Below are positions 25,263 to 34,163 of a stretch of 64,000 nucleotides of DNA, one piece after another. The stretch spans positions 53,596 to 117,595 of the forward strand of contig NZ_BBJX01000014.1 in NCBI RefSeq assembly GCF_000739995.1, given 5' to 3'. The first letter of the stretch is position 1. Every line of letters starts with the position of its first letter. Under the pieces are notes generated by a model, which was not told the origin of the DNA, ran no database searches, and worked only from the letters and a program-made list of their open reading frames with translations. This stretch comes from Comamonas granuli NBRC 101663 (GTDB taxonomy: Bacteria; Pseudomonadota; Gammaproteobacteria; Burkholderiales; Burkholderiaceae_C). The position numbers and the translations under genes were made by a program.

Positions 25263-26148
25263 CTTTCACACGCCGCCACTCGCGCCGCAGGCGCAGGCCG
25301 CCGTCGAGCACGAGCAGGCCCACGGCAGCGAACACCAGCGCGTACAGCGGCTCCTGGCCCGGTGCCAGGCTCTCGCCCAGCAGCAGGGCCACGCCCACCA
25401 GCAGTACCGGCTCCACGTAGGACAGCAGGCCGAACAGGCCCAGGGGCAACAGCCGGCTGGCCGCCATGTACAGCGCCAGCGCCACGGAGCTGACCACGCC
25501 CACCAGCGGCACCAGTGCCCAGAGCGGCGGATGGGCCAGCACCACGGGCAGCGTGGAGGGCGCGCGCAGCACGAACCACAGGGCCACGGGGACAAGCAGG
25601 GCCAGGTCCAGCCAGTGCCCGGCGAGCTGCTGCGTGCCGAGCCGGCGGCGCAGGGCAAAGTACACCGGGTAGCCGAGGGCGACCAGCGCCGTCTCCCACG
25701 ACACGCCGCCCGCGCGCAGCAGTTCCCAGCCCACGCCGAGCGCCGCCAGGGCCGTGGCGGCGCGGTGCGCAGGCGAGAGCTGCTCGCGGTAGAGCACGCG
25801 CCCGGTCAGCACCAGCGTGAGCGGCAGCAGGAAGTAGCCCAGCGAGACGGGCAGCGCCCGCCCATGCAACGGCGCCCACATGAAGAGCCAGAGCTGCACC
25901 CCGAACAGGGCGCTGCTGAGCACCAGCCCCAGCGCCAGCACGGGCCGCGCGCGCACGCGCTGCAGCAGGGCGCGCAGGTGCGCGCCCTCGCCGCGCCAGA
26001 ACAGCAGCGCCGTGGTGAACGGCAGCGAGCACAGCACGCGCCAGCCGAAAATGTCTTCCCCGCCCAGCGGCGCCAGGCGCGGCGACAGGTCGTAGAGGGC
26101 CGCGAACAGGAAGGATGCGAAAACCGAGGCGGCAATGCCTTTGAACAC
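25258..26148 (-). CDS. EamA-type (RarD-like) drug/metabolite transporter
   Basis: The 296-residue protein has about ten hydrophobic segments and begins MFKGIAASVFASFLFAALYDLSPRLAPLGGEDIFGWR, the RarD-type N-terminus with the conserved GxxxxxR. LFMWAPLHGRALPVSLGYFLLPL is a typical internal RarD block. The family moves small metabolites across the inner membrane; the substrate is unknown. Its stop codon is supplied by the intergenic repeat at its 3' end. It is the 63-nt neighbour of the DHH gene on the same strand. Confidence 0.88.
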   Translation of the reverse strand: MFKGIAASVFASFLFAALYDLSPRLAPLGGEDIFGWRVLCSLPFTTALLFWRGEGAHLRALLQRVRARPVLALGLVLSSALFGVQLWLFMWAPLHGRALPVSLGYFLLPLTLVLTGRVLYREQLSPAHRAATALAALGVGWELLRAGGVSWETALVALGYPVYFALRRRLGTQQLAGHWLDLALLVPVALWFVLRAPSTLPVVLAHPPLWALVPLVGVVSSVALALYMAASRLLPLGLFGLLSYVEPVLLVGVALLLGESLAPGQEPLYALVFAAVGLLVLDGGLRLRREWRRVKE

Positions 26149-26211
26149 AGCGGGACAGCCTTTCAGACAGGACGCCGGGCGCCCGGCAGGGGCGCCCGGC
26201 CGGCAAACGCT

Positions 26212-27141
26212 TTACGAAGCGCGGGGCTGGGCCTCGAAAGCGCCGCTGAGCAGCTCGGGCAGGCGGCTGGCCGGCATGCGAAAGCCGCAGGCCTGCGCGT
26301 GGCCGCCGCCGCCCATGCTCTCGGCCAGGGGCGAGCAGTCGTAGCCGCGCTGCGAGCGCAGGCCCACCTTGATCAGTCCCTTGGCATTGACCGTCCACAG
26401 CAGCGCAAAGCTGCCGCTCCGGTGCGAGAGCATCTCGCCCAGCAGGCTGTGGAAGGCGCTGGGGGCGTTGAGCATCAGGCCGGGTACGCCATTGAAGGTA
26501 AGGGGCTGGGCCGCCTCGGCCATGTCGGCGGCGAGCTGGCGGAACTTCTCGTCCATGGCCTGACCGCGGGCGATGAACGCCGCCTGCTGCGGCGCATCGA
26601 ACGCCAACACCTGCTGCCAGCGCTCGAAGCTCTGGGGCTCCATGTCCAGCGCGGCCAGGTAAGCCGCGCTTTCCGGGTAGCGCCAGGTCCACAGGTCGCG
26701 GTCCTCCACGTAGCGCACCAGGTCGGGCAGCGGCGCCTGCGGGTGGAAGAACTCCCAGGCCAGGCGCGCGCCGGACTTGTGCAGGTCGAAATGCACCACG
26801 CCGCAGCGGCAGGCAAAGCCCGTGAGGCGCTCGGCAGCGCTCTTGTGGTGGTCCAGCAGCACCAGCTTGGCGGCCTGCGCCTCGATGGCACGCAGGAGCT
26901 CGGGGGAAAAGGAAAAGTCCAGTACATACACCGCCCGCCCCTGCAGGGGGGGCAGGTCGGCCAGGCTTTGCACGTCGCCATGGTCCAGGCCCAGGCATTG
27001 CACGCGCGCGCCATAGAACAGCCAGGCCGCCAGCGCGGCCGCAAAGCCGTCGGGGCAGCCCTTGCCGTGGAACAGCACCAGGGGGTCGGGGTCATGGCGG
27101 TCGGGCGCCACCAACAGCCGCAGGGGAAGAATCGTCGTCAT
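26212..27141 (-). CDS. DHH-family phosphoesterase
   Basis: The 309-residue protein has the DHH set of metal-binding motifs. These are HGKGCPDGFAAALA (motif I, with Asp), VYVLDFSFSPELL, LLDHHKSAAERL (the DHH motif) and a C-terminal DHHA1 module with GGGGHAQACGFRMP. The layout matches short bacterial phosphohydrolases of the DHH superfamily rather than RecJ, which is much longer. Likely substrates are small nucleotides or oligonucleotides, but this is not determined by sequence. Confidence 0.9.
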   Translation of the reverse strand: MTTILPLRLLVAPDRHDPDPLVLFHGKGCPDGFAAALAAWLFYGARVQCLGLDHGDVQSLADLPPLQGRAVYVLDFSFSPELLRAIEAQAAKLVLLDHHKSAAERLTGFACRCGVVHFDLHKSGARLAWEFFHPQAPLPDLVRYVEDRDLWTWRYPESAAYLAALDMEPQSFERWQQVLAFDAPQQAAFIARGQAMDEKFRQLAADMAEAAQPLTFNGVPGLMLNAPSAFHSLLGEMLSHRSGSFALLWTVNAKGLIKVGLRSQRGYDCSPLAESMGGGGHAQACGFRMPASRLPELLSGAFEAQPRAS

Positions 27142-27189
27142 GCAGGCGATTGTCGCCTGCCCGCACGCCGGCGCCTGGCCTGCGCGGGC

Positions 27190-27525
27190 CTACAGGCCCA
27201 GCCAGCGCCGCCACCAGGAGGGCGCAGCCTCGCGGGCGCCGCGCTGCGCGAGCTGCTGCGCCAACTGCGCGCGGCCATGCCGGCGCGCGGCCTGCAGCGG
27301 GGTGAGCCCGTCGAACTCCGAGCGCAGGTGCGGGCTGGCCCCGTGCTCCAGCAGGAACTGCGCCACCGCATCGTGGCCCTGGACCAGGCTGGCGACCAGC
27401 GGGGTGCACATCACCTCCGGATGCTGGTAGTCCGGATCGACGCCCGAGAGGATGTGGTGGCGCACGCGCGGCAGATCGCCCGCCAGCGCGGCCGCATACA
27501 TGTCTTTCCAGTCGCCTGCGGACAT
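27190..27525 (-). CDS. Ankyrin-repeat protein (111 aa)
   Basis: The start at 27525 gives MSAGDWKDMYAAALAGDLPRVRHHILSGVDPDYQHPE. There are two to three ankyrin repeats: AALAGDLPRVRHHILSGVDP, VASLVQGHDAVAQFLLEHGASP, and DGLTPLQAARRHGRAQLAQQL. The tail ends WWRRWLGL. Ankyrin repeats bind other proteins; no enzymatic part is present. It is divergent from the truC-like gene and lies 48 nt upstream of the DHH gene on the same strand. The partner is unknown. Confidence 0.85.
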   Translation of the reverse strand: MSAGDWKDMYAAALAGDLPRVRHHILSGVDPDYQHPEVMCTPLVASLVQGHDAVAQFLLEHGASPHLRSEFDGLTPLQAARRHGRAQLAQQLAQRGAREAAPSWWRRWLGL

Positions 27526-27612
27526 CGGATACCCCGGTGGTTGTGCACGTGGGCACGCATCATAGGGCTTGTATAGTTGCCCGGCCACGCCCTGCACCCA
27601 GCCGCACCGACC

Positions 27613-28401
27613 ATGACCGCCCTCCCCATCCTCTGGCGCGACGAGCATCTGGTCGCCATCTACAAGCCCCCCGGCTGGCTGGTGCACCGCACGGGGCTGG
27701 ACGCGGGGGAAACCCGCTTCGTGGTGCAGACGCTGCGCGACCAACTGGGCTGCCATGTCTACCCCGTGCACCGGCTCGACAAGGGCACCTGCGGCGTGCT
27801 GGCGCTGGCCCTGCACCCGCAGGCGGCGCGCCGCCTGAGCGAAGCCTTCGAGCAGCAGCGCGTGGCCAAGCGCTACCTGGCCGCGGTGCGCGGCTGGGCA
27901 CCGGCCCGCGCCGAGGTCGATCACGCCCTGCGCCCCGACGACGCGCCCCCCGATGCGCCCGCGCAGGCCGCACGCACCCGCTTCACCTGCCTGGCGCGGC
28001 TGGAACTGCCGCTGGAGAGCGACCCGCGCTTTGCCAGCACGCGCGCCAGCCTGGTGCTGGCCGAGCCCGCCACGGGGCGGCGCCACCAGATCCGCCGCCA
28101 CCTCAAGCACCTGGCCCACCCCATCCTCGGCGACGCCACGCACGGCAAGGGCCCGCTCAACCGCTGGTGGGCCGGACAACTGGGCCTGCAGCGCCTGTGG
28201 CTGCATGCCTGGAGCCTGCAACTGCCCCACCCCTGCAGCGGCGCGCCGCTGCAGGTGCACAGCGGCCTGGCCCTGGCGCCGGCCGCAGCTGGCGCGCCGC
28301 CCGGCCCGGCGGGCCTGGAGGACTGGCACGCCCTGCTGCACGCCCTGCCCTGGCAATGGGCGGGGCCTGAATCCTTCCCGGGCGCCGGCGCGCCACCGTG
28401 A
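27613..28401 (+). CDS. Pseudouridine synthase, TruC-like
   Basis: The 262-residue RluA-family enzyme isomerises uridine in RNA. The catalytic aspartate is in HRLDKGTCGVLALAL, and the KPPGWLVHR opening and GRRHQIRRHLKHLAHPILGD motif III are conserved. The length and the absence of an S4 domain fit TruC (tRNA U65) rather than RluC/D. The ATG at 27613 gives the normal TruC start; an earlier ATG at 27577 is less likely. It is divergent from the ankyrin gene. Confidence 0.88.
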   Translation: MTALPILWRDEHLVAIYKPPGWLVHRTGLDAGETRFVVQTLRDQLGCHVYPVHRLDKGTCGVLALALHPQAARRLSEAFEQQRVAKRYLAAVRGWAPARAEVDHALRPDDAPPDAPAQAARTRFTCLARLELPLESDPRFASTRASLVLAEPATGRRHQIRRHLKHLAHPILGDATHGKGPLNRWWAGQLGLQRLWLHAWSLQLPHPCSGAPLQVHSGLALAPAAAGAPPGPAGLEDWHALLHALPWQWAGPESFPGAGAPP

Positions 28402-28413
28402 GTGCAGGGGGCC

Positions 28414-29367
28414 TCAGCCGCGGGGCGGGCCGCGCCGCGCACCCTTGCGCTGGCGTTCCAGCTCCAGCTTGCGCGCCTTGCGCTCGGCCTCCTGCGCCTG
28501 GCCCGCGGCCAGCCAGGCCTCGAACTCCTGCGGCGTCTCCAGGGTGATGCGGCCCAGCGCGGCACTGCGAAAGTCGGTCAGCACCAGCTCGGCCGCCTTC
28601 TGCACGTTGACGCGCCCGCCGCTCATCACCGCGCCACGCTTGCGCCCTATGGCATCGAGCAGTTCGTGGTCGGGCAGGGCCGCCAGCGCAGCGGGCTCCA
28701 GGCCCAGGCGGTAGCGCGCCTCCAGCAGCGGCGCATAGGCCGCCTGCAGGCGGCGCAGCAGCTCCAGCGCCACGAGCTCCTCGTCGTAGGCATTGCGCCC
28801 CATGGCGCCGCTGGCGGCCAGGTGGTAGCCACTCTCGGGCACGATGATCTTGGGCCACAGCATGCCGGGCGTGTCCCAGAGGTAGAAGTCGTCCTCGAGC
28901 ACAATGCGCTGTTCCTGCTTGGTGATGCCGGCCTCGTCACCCGTCTTGGCCTCACGCTTCTTGCTCAGGGTGTTGATCAGGGTGGACTTGCCCACATTGG
29001 GCACGCCCACGATGAGCACGCGCATGGGGCGCGACATGCCCACGCGCTGCGGCGCCAGCGCGCGGCAGCCCTGGATGAGCTTGCGCGCCGGAGCGCTGTC
29101 GGAGGCGTCGAGCGCCAGCGCCTGCGTGCCCGGACGCGCGCTGTACCAGGCCAGCCACAGCGCCGTGCGCTCGGGGTCGGCCACGTCCTGCTTGTTGAGC
29201 ACCTTGAGCGTGGGCTTGTGGCCCGTGAGCTCGGCCAGCAGGGGGTTGCCGCTCGAGCCCGGCAGCCGGGCGTCGAGCAGTTCGATGACCACGTCGATGT
29301 TCTTGACGCGCTCGGCAATGGCCTTGCGCGTCAGGTGCATATGGCCGGGAAACCACTGGATGGACAT
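28414..29367 (-). CDS. ylqF: Ribosome biogenesis GTPase YlqF/RbgA
   Basis: The 317-residue protein is a circularly permuted GTPase. The G4 motif NKQD comes before the P-loop GVPNVGKST, which is followed by the G3 DTPG. RbgA acts late in large-subunit ribosome assembly. The start at 29367 (MSIQWFPGHMHLTRKAI) is the family start; a longer frame from 29388 would add seven residues and is less likely. The C-terminal tail is Arg/Lys-rich (RKARKLELERQRKGARRG), consistent with rRNA binding. It lies downstream of the prenyltransferase and gshA genes on the minus strand. Confidence 0.93.
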   Translation of the reverse strand: MSIQWFPGHMHLTRKAIAERVKNIDVVIELLDARLPGSSGNPLLAELTGHKPTLKVLNKQDVADPERTALWLAWYSARPGTQALALDASDSAPARKLIQGCRALAPQRVGMSRPMRVLIVGVPNVGKSTLINTLSKKREAKTGDEAGITKQEQRIVLEDDFYLWDTPGMLWPKIIVPESGYHLAASGAMGRNAYDEELVALELLRRLQAAYAPLLEARYRLGLEPAALAALPDHELLDAIGRKRGAVMSGGRVNVQKAAELVLTDFRSAALGRITLETPQEFEAWLAAGQAQEAERKARKLELERQRKGARRGPPRG

Positions 29368-29430
29368 GGGAGCTTTCGTTTCGTGCATTCAACCGGTAGG
29401 AAGCGGCCTGCACCGCCCGCCAGACCGGAC

Positions 29431-30348
29431 TCAAAGGCGGCACAGTCCGGCCGCCAGCGCCAGCCCGTGCACCACCGCAGCGGCAATGCCCAGCGCCAGC
29501 GCGGGCCGCAGACGCTGCACATTGTCGCGGTAACGCCAAAGCCCCGCGGCGCCGAGCAGGGACAGGGGCAGCGCGCCCAGGGCCCACAGCGCCCCGGCGG
29601 GCAGCACGCCGGCCGCCACCCACAGCGCCAGCCCGGCGTGCGCCGTCAGGGCCAGGGCCAGGCACAGCAGCGCGGCCCGCCGCGTGCCCAGGCGCACGAC
29701 CAGGGTGCGCTTGCCCACCTGGGCATCGGAGGCGGCATCCGGAAAGCCGTTGCCGATGAGGATGTTGGCCACCAGCAGGGCGTAGCCCGTCGCAGCGGCC
29801 ACGGCCGGCAGGGCGGCGTGCCCGCGCTGCACATAGTCCGTCCCCACCACCACCAGGCCCCAGGCCAGCCCCACGGCCACCTCGCCCCAGCCGCGCGCCA
29901 TCAGCGCCAGCGGCGGCATGGAATACGCCCAGCCCAGGGCCAGGCCGGCCAGGCCTATCCACCACAGCGCCGGCCCGGCGTGCCAGGCCAGCACGGCCCC
30001 CGCCGCCACGACCACGGCCAGCAGCACCAGCGCCACGCGGTGCATGTCGAGCGCCCGCACCACTCCCGATTGCACCAGGCGCGAACCGCCCGTGAACGGA
30101 AAAAGCCCTTGCCCATTGGCGGCATCGGCGCCATTGAGCGCGTCGGCATGGTCGTTGAGCATATTGGCCGCGGCGTGCAGCAGCAGGGCCAGCAGCACCG
30201 TCACCAGGGCCCGCGGCACGGACGAGAACGCCCCGGCCGCGCAGGCCGAGGCCAGGCCCAGCACGCAGCCCACGAGCGTGGCCACCAGAAAGCCCGGCCG
30301 CGCCATGCGCAGCAGCAGTGCCACGGACCAGCGCGGGCGCACCGACAC
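29431..30348 (-). CDS. UbiA-superfamily prenyltransferase (MenA-like)
   Basis: This integral membrane protein has about eight helices and both aspartate-rich motifs of UbiA enzymes: NDHAD (first) and DAASD, followed by GKRTLVVRLG (second). The ANMLNDHADALNG and GGSRLVQSG blocks resemble MenA (1,4-dihydroxy-2-naphthoate prenyltransferase) more than UbiA. The start is uncertain. GTG at 30348 or 30342 keeps the expected RPRWSVALLLRMARPG lead; GTG 30324 and ATG 30306 are shorter options. The gene follows gshA by about 20 nt. Betaproteobacteria normally use ubiquinone, so the substrate may not be a menaquinone precursor. Confidence 0.8.
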   Translation of the reverse strand: MSVRPRWSVALLLRMARPGFLVATLVGCVLGLASACAAGAFSSVPRALVTVLLALLLHAAANMLNDHADALNGADAANGQGLFPFTGGSRLVQSGVVRALDMHRVALVLLAVVVAAGAVLAWHAGPALWWIGLAGLALGWAYSMPPLALMARGWGEVAVGLAWGLVVVGTDYVQRGHAALPAVAAATGYALLVANILIGNGFPDAASDAQVGKRTLVVRLGTRRAALLCLALALTAHAGLALWVAAGVLPAGALWALGALPLSLLGAAGLWRYRDNVQRLRPALALGIAAAVVHGLALAAGLCRL

Positions 30349-30368
30349 GGCGGAAGGCGGCAAGGCGC

Positions 30369-31901
30369 TCAGACCAGCAGGCCCTCGGGCGAGACGTAGC
30401 GCTGGCGCCATTCTTCGAACGGCAGGCTGTCGGCCGCCTCGATGGCTTTCTGCGCCTCGATCGACTGGCGCGCCAGGGCCTCGTAGCGCGCCTGTTGCGC
30501 AGCCTGCCAGGGCAGGGCCAGCAGGTGGTCGCGCGCCTGCTGCGACTGCTGCGTGGTGAAGGAAGAAAAGCTGTGCCCGTGCTCCGCCTGCATGCGCTCG
30601 AGCACGCGCGCCGACGGCGTGTCCTCGGGGCGCGCGAGCAGGCCCTGCGCCTGCTGCAGGGCGGCGCGGTAGTCGGAGCCGCCGCTGCTGGCGTCCAGCG
30701 CGGCTGCCAGCGGAGCGCACTGCGCGAGGATCTCGGCGGCCCAGGCGCTCAGCGGCACGCTCTGGCCCTGGCGCTGCAGGCACAGGCCGCTTTCGCGCCC
30801 GCGCCCGGCGGTAAGCAACTGGTTGGCACGCAGCTCGGCGATCTCGGCCGGGGTGTCGGGCGGGCTGTCCGACAGCAGGCAGTGCAGCAGGAACACGTCG
30901 AGCAGGCGCATGGTGGACGCGGTGATGCCCACGGGCACGAAGGGGTCGAGGTCCATGAGCCGCACCTCCACGTACTCCACGCCGCGCTCGCGCAGCGCGT
31001 GCAGTGGGCGCTCGCCGCTTTGGACCGTGCGCTTGGGGCGGATGGTGCCGTAGAACTCGTTCTCGATCTGCAGCAGGCTGGTGGCCAGTTGGTTGTAGTC
31101 GCCCCCCGGGTTGCGGATGCCCACGGTCTCGTAGGCCGGGTACGGGCGCGTGAGCGCCTCGTGCAGCGAATTGGCGTAGCCCTGCAGCCCGTTGTAGCTC
31201 ACCGACAGCGAGGACTGCGCCTCGCTCTGGTAGCCCAGGCGCCCCATGCGCAGCGAAGTGGCATGCGGCAGGTACAGGGCCTTGCCGCCGGGCAGGGGCT
31301 GCAGATGGTGCGCGCGCCCCTCGACGAAGCAGGGGCACAGCGCGGGCGAGGCGCCAAACAGGTACAGCAGTACGAAGGCGTGGCGGCGGAAGTTGCGGAT
31401 CAGGCCGAAATACTCGTCGCTGGTCACGCCCGGCAGCGACCAGTTGTAGTGGATGCCCGAGATGGTCTGCATGCGCCGCCCGTAGCGGTGGCCCAGGCCC
31501 ATGCGGTAAATGCTCTTGGCGCGCCCGATGTTCGAGCTGCCGTAGCGACCCAGCGGAATGGTCTCGTCCGTGGGCAGGTTGCACGGCATGCTGGAGACCC
31601 AGAGCATCTCGCCGCCCTGGACCTGGAGCACGCGGTAGACGTACTGGTGGATCTCGGTCAGCTCGTCCAGGCAGGCCTGCACCCCGGTGTGCGCGCCGGT
31701 GATGAGCTCGATCTGCGATTCGCTGTAATCCGTGGTGATGCAAGGGTGCGTGAGCGCCGAGCCCAGGGCCGCCGGGTGCGGCGTCAGGGCCAGGGCCTCG
31801 CCCGTGGGCAGCACACGCAGGCCCTCTTTCTCTATGCCGCGGCGCATGCCCGCCAGGCGGTTGGCGTCCAGGCGGGCGATGCGTTCCTGCAAGATGTTCA
31901 T
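30369..31901 (-). CDS. gshA: Glutamate-cysteine ligase
   Basis: The 510-residue protein makes gamma-glutamylcysteine, the first step of glutathione synthesis. Family blocks of the proteobacterial GshA type are GIEKEGLRV, TTDYSESQIELITGAH, SIYRMGLGHRYGRRMQTISGIHYNWS, PHATSLRMGRLGY, and VEVRLMDLDPF. Start 31901 (MNILQERIARLDANRL) is preferred; ATG 31913 would add MAST. Neither has a strong ribosome site. It heads a minus-strand run with the prenyltransferase and ylqF downstream. Confidence 0.95.
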   Translation of the reverse strand: MNILQERIARLDANRLAGMRRGIEKEGLRVLPTGEALALTPHPAALGSALTHPCITTDYSESQIELITGAHTGVQACLDELTEIHQYVYRVLQVQGGEMLWVSSMPCNLPTDETIPLGRYGSSNIGRAKSIYRMGLGHRYGRRMQTISGIHYNWSLPGVTSDEYFGLIRNFRRHAFVLLYLFGASPALCPCFVEGRAHHLQPLPGGKALYLPHATSLRMGRLGYQSEAQSSLSVSYNGLQGYANSLHEALTRPYPAYETVGIRNPGGDYNQLATSLLQIENEFYGTIRPKRTVQSGERPLHALRERGVEYVEVRLMDLDPFVPVGITASTMRLLDVFLLHCLLSDSPPDTPAEIAELRANQLLTAGRGRESGLCLQRQGQSVPLSAWAAEILAQCAPLAAALDASSGGSDYRAALQQAQGLLARPEDTPSARVLERMQAEHGHSFSSFTTQQSQQARDHLLALPWQAAQQARYEALARQSIEAQKAIEAADSLPFEEWRQRYVSPEGLLV

Positions 31902-32021
31902 GGTGCTTGCCATTTTGTTTTTTGCGGCCCGGAACTTAGCACGCCCGGAGCAGGCCTGCATTGCGCCGGGTCATGCCGGGCCGCGGGGCGCGGCCGGGCC
32001 GAGCAGCACCGCCCGCAGGCC

Positions 32022-32930
32022 TCAGGCGCCCGCCGCCATGGCCTTTTCCACCTCGATCGCACCCTGCGCCGCACCGCTGGCGGGCACCTGCTCGCCGGTG
32101 CGGTCGGTCACCTCGGCCAGGCGGGCCGCAAGCTGCTCGGGCACATCGGCGCCCAGGCCCAGGTGGATGCCCTGGGTGAGCGTGATGTGCGCGGCCTCGA
32201 AGCTGCCGCCGCCCGCGCACAGGATGGTGCGCGTGGGCGCGCTCTCGTGGGCCAGCACCAGCATGGCGGGCACCACGGCCTCGGGCTGCAGCGCGTCCAG
32301 CAGCTGCTGCGGGAACAGCGACTCGGTCATGCGCGTGGCCGCCGTAGGGGCCAGGGCGTTGGCGTGGATGCCGTACTTGGCCCCTTCGATGGCCAGCGTC
32401 TGCATCAGGCCCACCTGGGCGAGCTTGGCCGCGCCGTAGTTGGCCTGGCCGAAGTTGCCGTACAGGCCGGTGGAGGACGTGGTCATGACGATGCGTCCGT
32501 AGTTCTGCGCCACCATGTGCGGCCACACGGCCTTGCAGCAATACGCCGCCCCCATGAGGTGCACCTGCACCACGAGTGCGAAGTCCGCCATGTCCATCTT
32601 GGCGAAGGACTTGTCGCGCAGGATGCCGGCGTTGTTCACCAGGATGTCCACGCGCCCCCAGGCATCCACGGCCTGCTGCACCATGGCCTGCACGGCGGCG
32701 AAGTCGGTCACCGAGGCGCCATTGGCCAGCGCCTCGCCGCCCGCGGCGCGGATCTCGTCGACCACGGCCTGCGCGGCCGTGACCGAGCCGCCGCTGCCGT
32801 CCACCGCGCCGCCCAGGTCATTGACCAGCACTTTGGCGCCGCGCCGCGCCAGCGCCAGCGCATGCTGGCGCCCCAGGCCGCCGCCCGCGCCCGTCACGAT
32901 GGCCACGCGGCCCTTGAAATCCAGTTCCAT
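32022..32930 (-). CDS. SDR oxidoreductase, peroxisomal multifunctional-enzyme type
   Basis: The 302-residue short-chain dehydrogenase has the cofactor motif TGAGGGLG, the NNAG motif in ILVNNAGILRD, the catalytic Tyr/Lys in YGAAK, and a serine in TSSTGLYG. VLVNDLGGAVDGSGG and the DKSFAKM region match the (3R)-hydroxyacyl-CoA dehydrogenase domain of MFE-2-type enzymes, so a beta-oxidation substrate is likely. A C-terminal segment of about 60 residues continues after the SDR core. It is divergent from the NUDIX gene at 33073. Confidence 0.9.
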   Translation of the reverse strand: MELDFKGRVAIVTGAGGGLGRQHALALARRGAKVLVNDLGGAVDGSGGSVTAAQAVVDEIRAAGGEALANGASVTDFAAVQAMVQQAVDAWGRVDILVNNAGILRDKSFAKMDMADFALVVQVHLMGAAYCCKAVWPHMVAQNYGRIVMTTSSTGLYGNFGQANYGAAKLAQVGLMQTLAIEGAKYGIHANALAPTAATRMTESLFPQQLLDALQPEAVVPAMLVLAHESAPTRTILCAGGGSFEAAHITLTQGIHLGLGADVPEQLAARLAEVTDRTGEQVPASGAAQGAIEVEKAMAAGA

Positions 32931-33072
32931 GGTGCATCCACTCCTTGTGTATTCGACGAAAAGGAAAACGGGTCGCGCACGGGACTGCCCGGCGCGACAG
33001 CGCGCGCCACTTTACGCTACAAACCCGGCTGCCACAGTACCGTGCGCGACTTCCTCCACCGTCAGCTCCGCC

Positions 33073-33957
33073 ATGCAGCCCATTGCCCCCACCCAGATCG
33101 AAACCCCGCGCGACTCCGCCACCGTGGTGCTGCTGCGCGACAGCCCCGAAGGCCTGCAGACCCTGCTGCTGCGCCGGCATGCGCAGATGGCGAACATGGC
33201 CGGCGTCTATGTGTTCCCGGGCGGCAAGCTCGACGCCGAGGACAGCGATCCGGCCAGCGCCGCCCTGCTCGACCGCAGCCCCGCGGACCTGCACGCCGGC
33301 CTGGGCGAGCCCGGCATCGCCCCGGCGACGGCCGCCGGCCTGCACGTGGCGGCGCTGCGCGAGGCGCTGGAGGAATGCGGCCTGCTGCTGGCCGAGGCGG
33401 CCGCGCCCCAGGCGCGCCTGGACGCACCGCACGCACGCGCCCTGCTGCACGCGGGCCAGCCCTTTGCGCAGGTGCTTGCCGGCCTGGGCCTGCGCCTGGC
33501 CACGCGCCAACTGGCGCCCTGGTCGCGCTGGATCACGCCGCTGGCGCCCGCCATGGGCACGCGGCGCTTCGACACGCGCTTTTTCGTCGCCGAGGCGCCC
33601 GCAGGCCAGACGGCCCTGCACGACAACGAGGAAACCACCGAAAGCGTCTGGCTGGCGCCGCGCGCCGCGCTGGAGCAGTACCGCGACGGGGCCATCGACC
33701 TGGCACCGCCGCAGATCATGAGCCTGGCGCAACTGGCGCGCCACGCCAGCGTGCACAGCGTGCTGGCGGCCGCACGCCGCCAGAGCCCGCCCACCATCCT
33801 GCCCGAGGCTTTCGTGGACGCGGGCGCGCGCACCATCTGCTACCCGGGCGACCCCCTGCACTCGGTGCGCGAACGCGCCCTGCCCGGCCCCACGCGGCTG
33901 CGCCAGCAGGGGCGGCGGTTTCTGCCCGAGGAAGGCTTCGAGGCGCTGTTCGCATAA
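33073..33957 (+). CDS. NUDIX hydrolase-like protein (294 aa)
   Basis: The protein resembles the long NUDIX proteins of the NUDT19/acyl-CoA type. VYVFPGGKLDAED is followed, after an insert, by REALEECGLLLAEA, giving the split Nudix box with its RE..EE metal ligands. A substrate pocket LAPWSRWITPLAPAMGTRRFDTRFFVAE follows. These proteins often cleave CoA or CoA esters, but this is inferred. The last base of the TAA stop (33957) is also the first base of the inverted-repeat element. It is divergent from the SDR gene. Confidence 0.88.
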   Translation: MQPIAPTQIETPRDSATVVLLRDSPEGLQTLLLRRHAQMANMAGVYVFPGGKLDAEDSDPASAALLDRSPADLHAGLGEPGIAPATAAGLHVAALREALEECGLLLAEAAAPQARLDAPHARALLHAGQPFAQVLAGLGLRLATRQLAPWSRWITPLAPAMGTRRFDTRFFVAEAPAGQTALHDNEETTESVWLAPRAALEQYRDGAIDLAPPQIMSLAQLARHASVHSVLAAARRQSPPTILPEAFVDAGARTICYPGDPLHSVRERALPGPTRLRQQGRRFLPEEGFEALFA

Positions 33958-34140
33958 GAGCCTGTTCACAATCTTTTCATAGTGCCCGTTGCCCCGCAAA
34001 AGTGGCAGGTGCAAGGCAGCAAAAAGCCGCACTCGTCGTTGCGCACCTTGCCCAGGCCGCCAGCATGGCCTGCGGCGCGCGCCTAGATTGCGGCTTTTTG
34101 CTGCCTTGCGGGCACTATGAAAAGATTGTGAACAGGCTCT
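33957..34140. repeat. 184-bp interrupted inverted-repeat element
   Basis: The outer arms are a perfect 32-bp inverted repeat (33957-33988 and 34109-34140), starting AGAGCCTGTTCACAATC and ending with its complement. An inner 20-bp arm (34012-34031, CAAGGCAGCAAAAAGCCGCA) pairs with 34089-34108. On the left a 23-nt insert (33989-34011) separates the two arms, while on the right they are contiguous. A 57-nt centre contains CAGGCC/GGCCTG. The element fills the gap between two convergent genes. No open frame or transposase is present, so it looks like a MITE-type or palindromic intergenic element and could act as a bidirectional terminator. Confidence 0.9.
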
Positions 34141-34163
34141 AAGCGCCCCGCGGCCGGCCGCGC

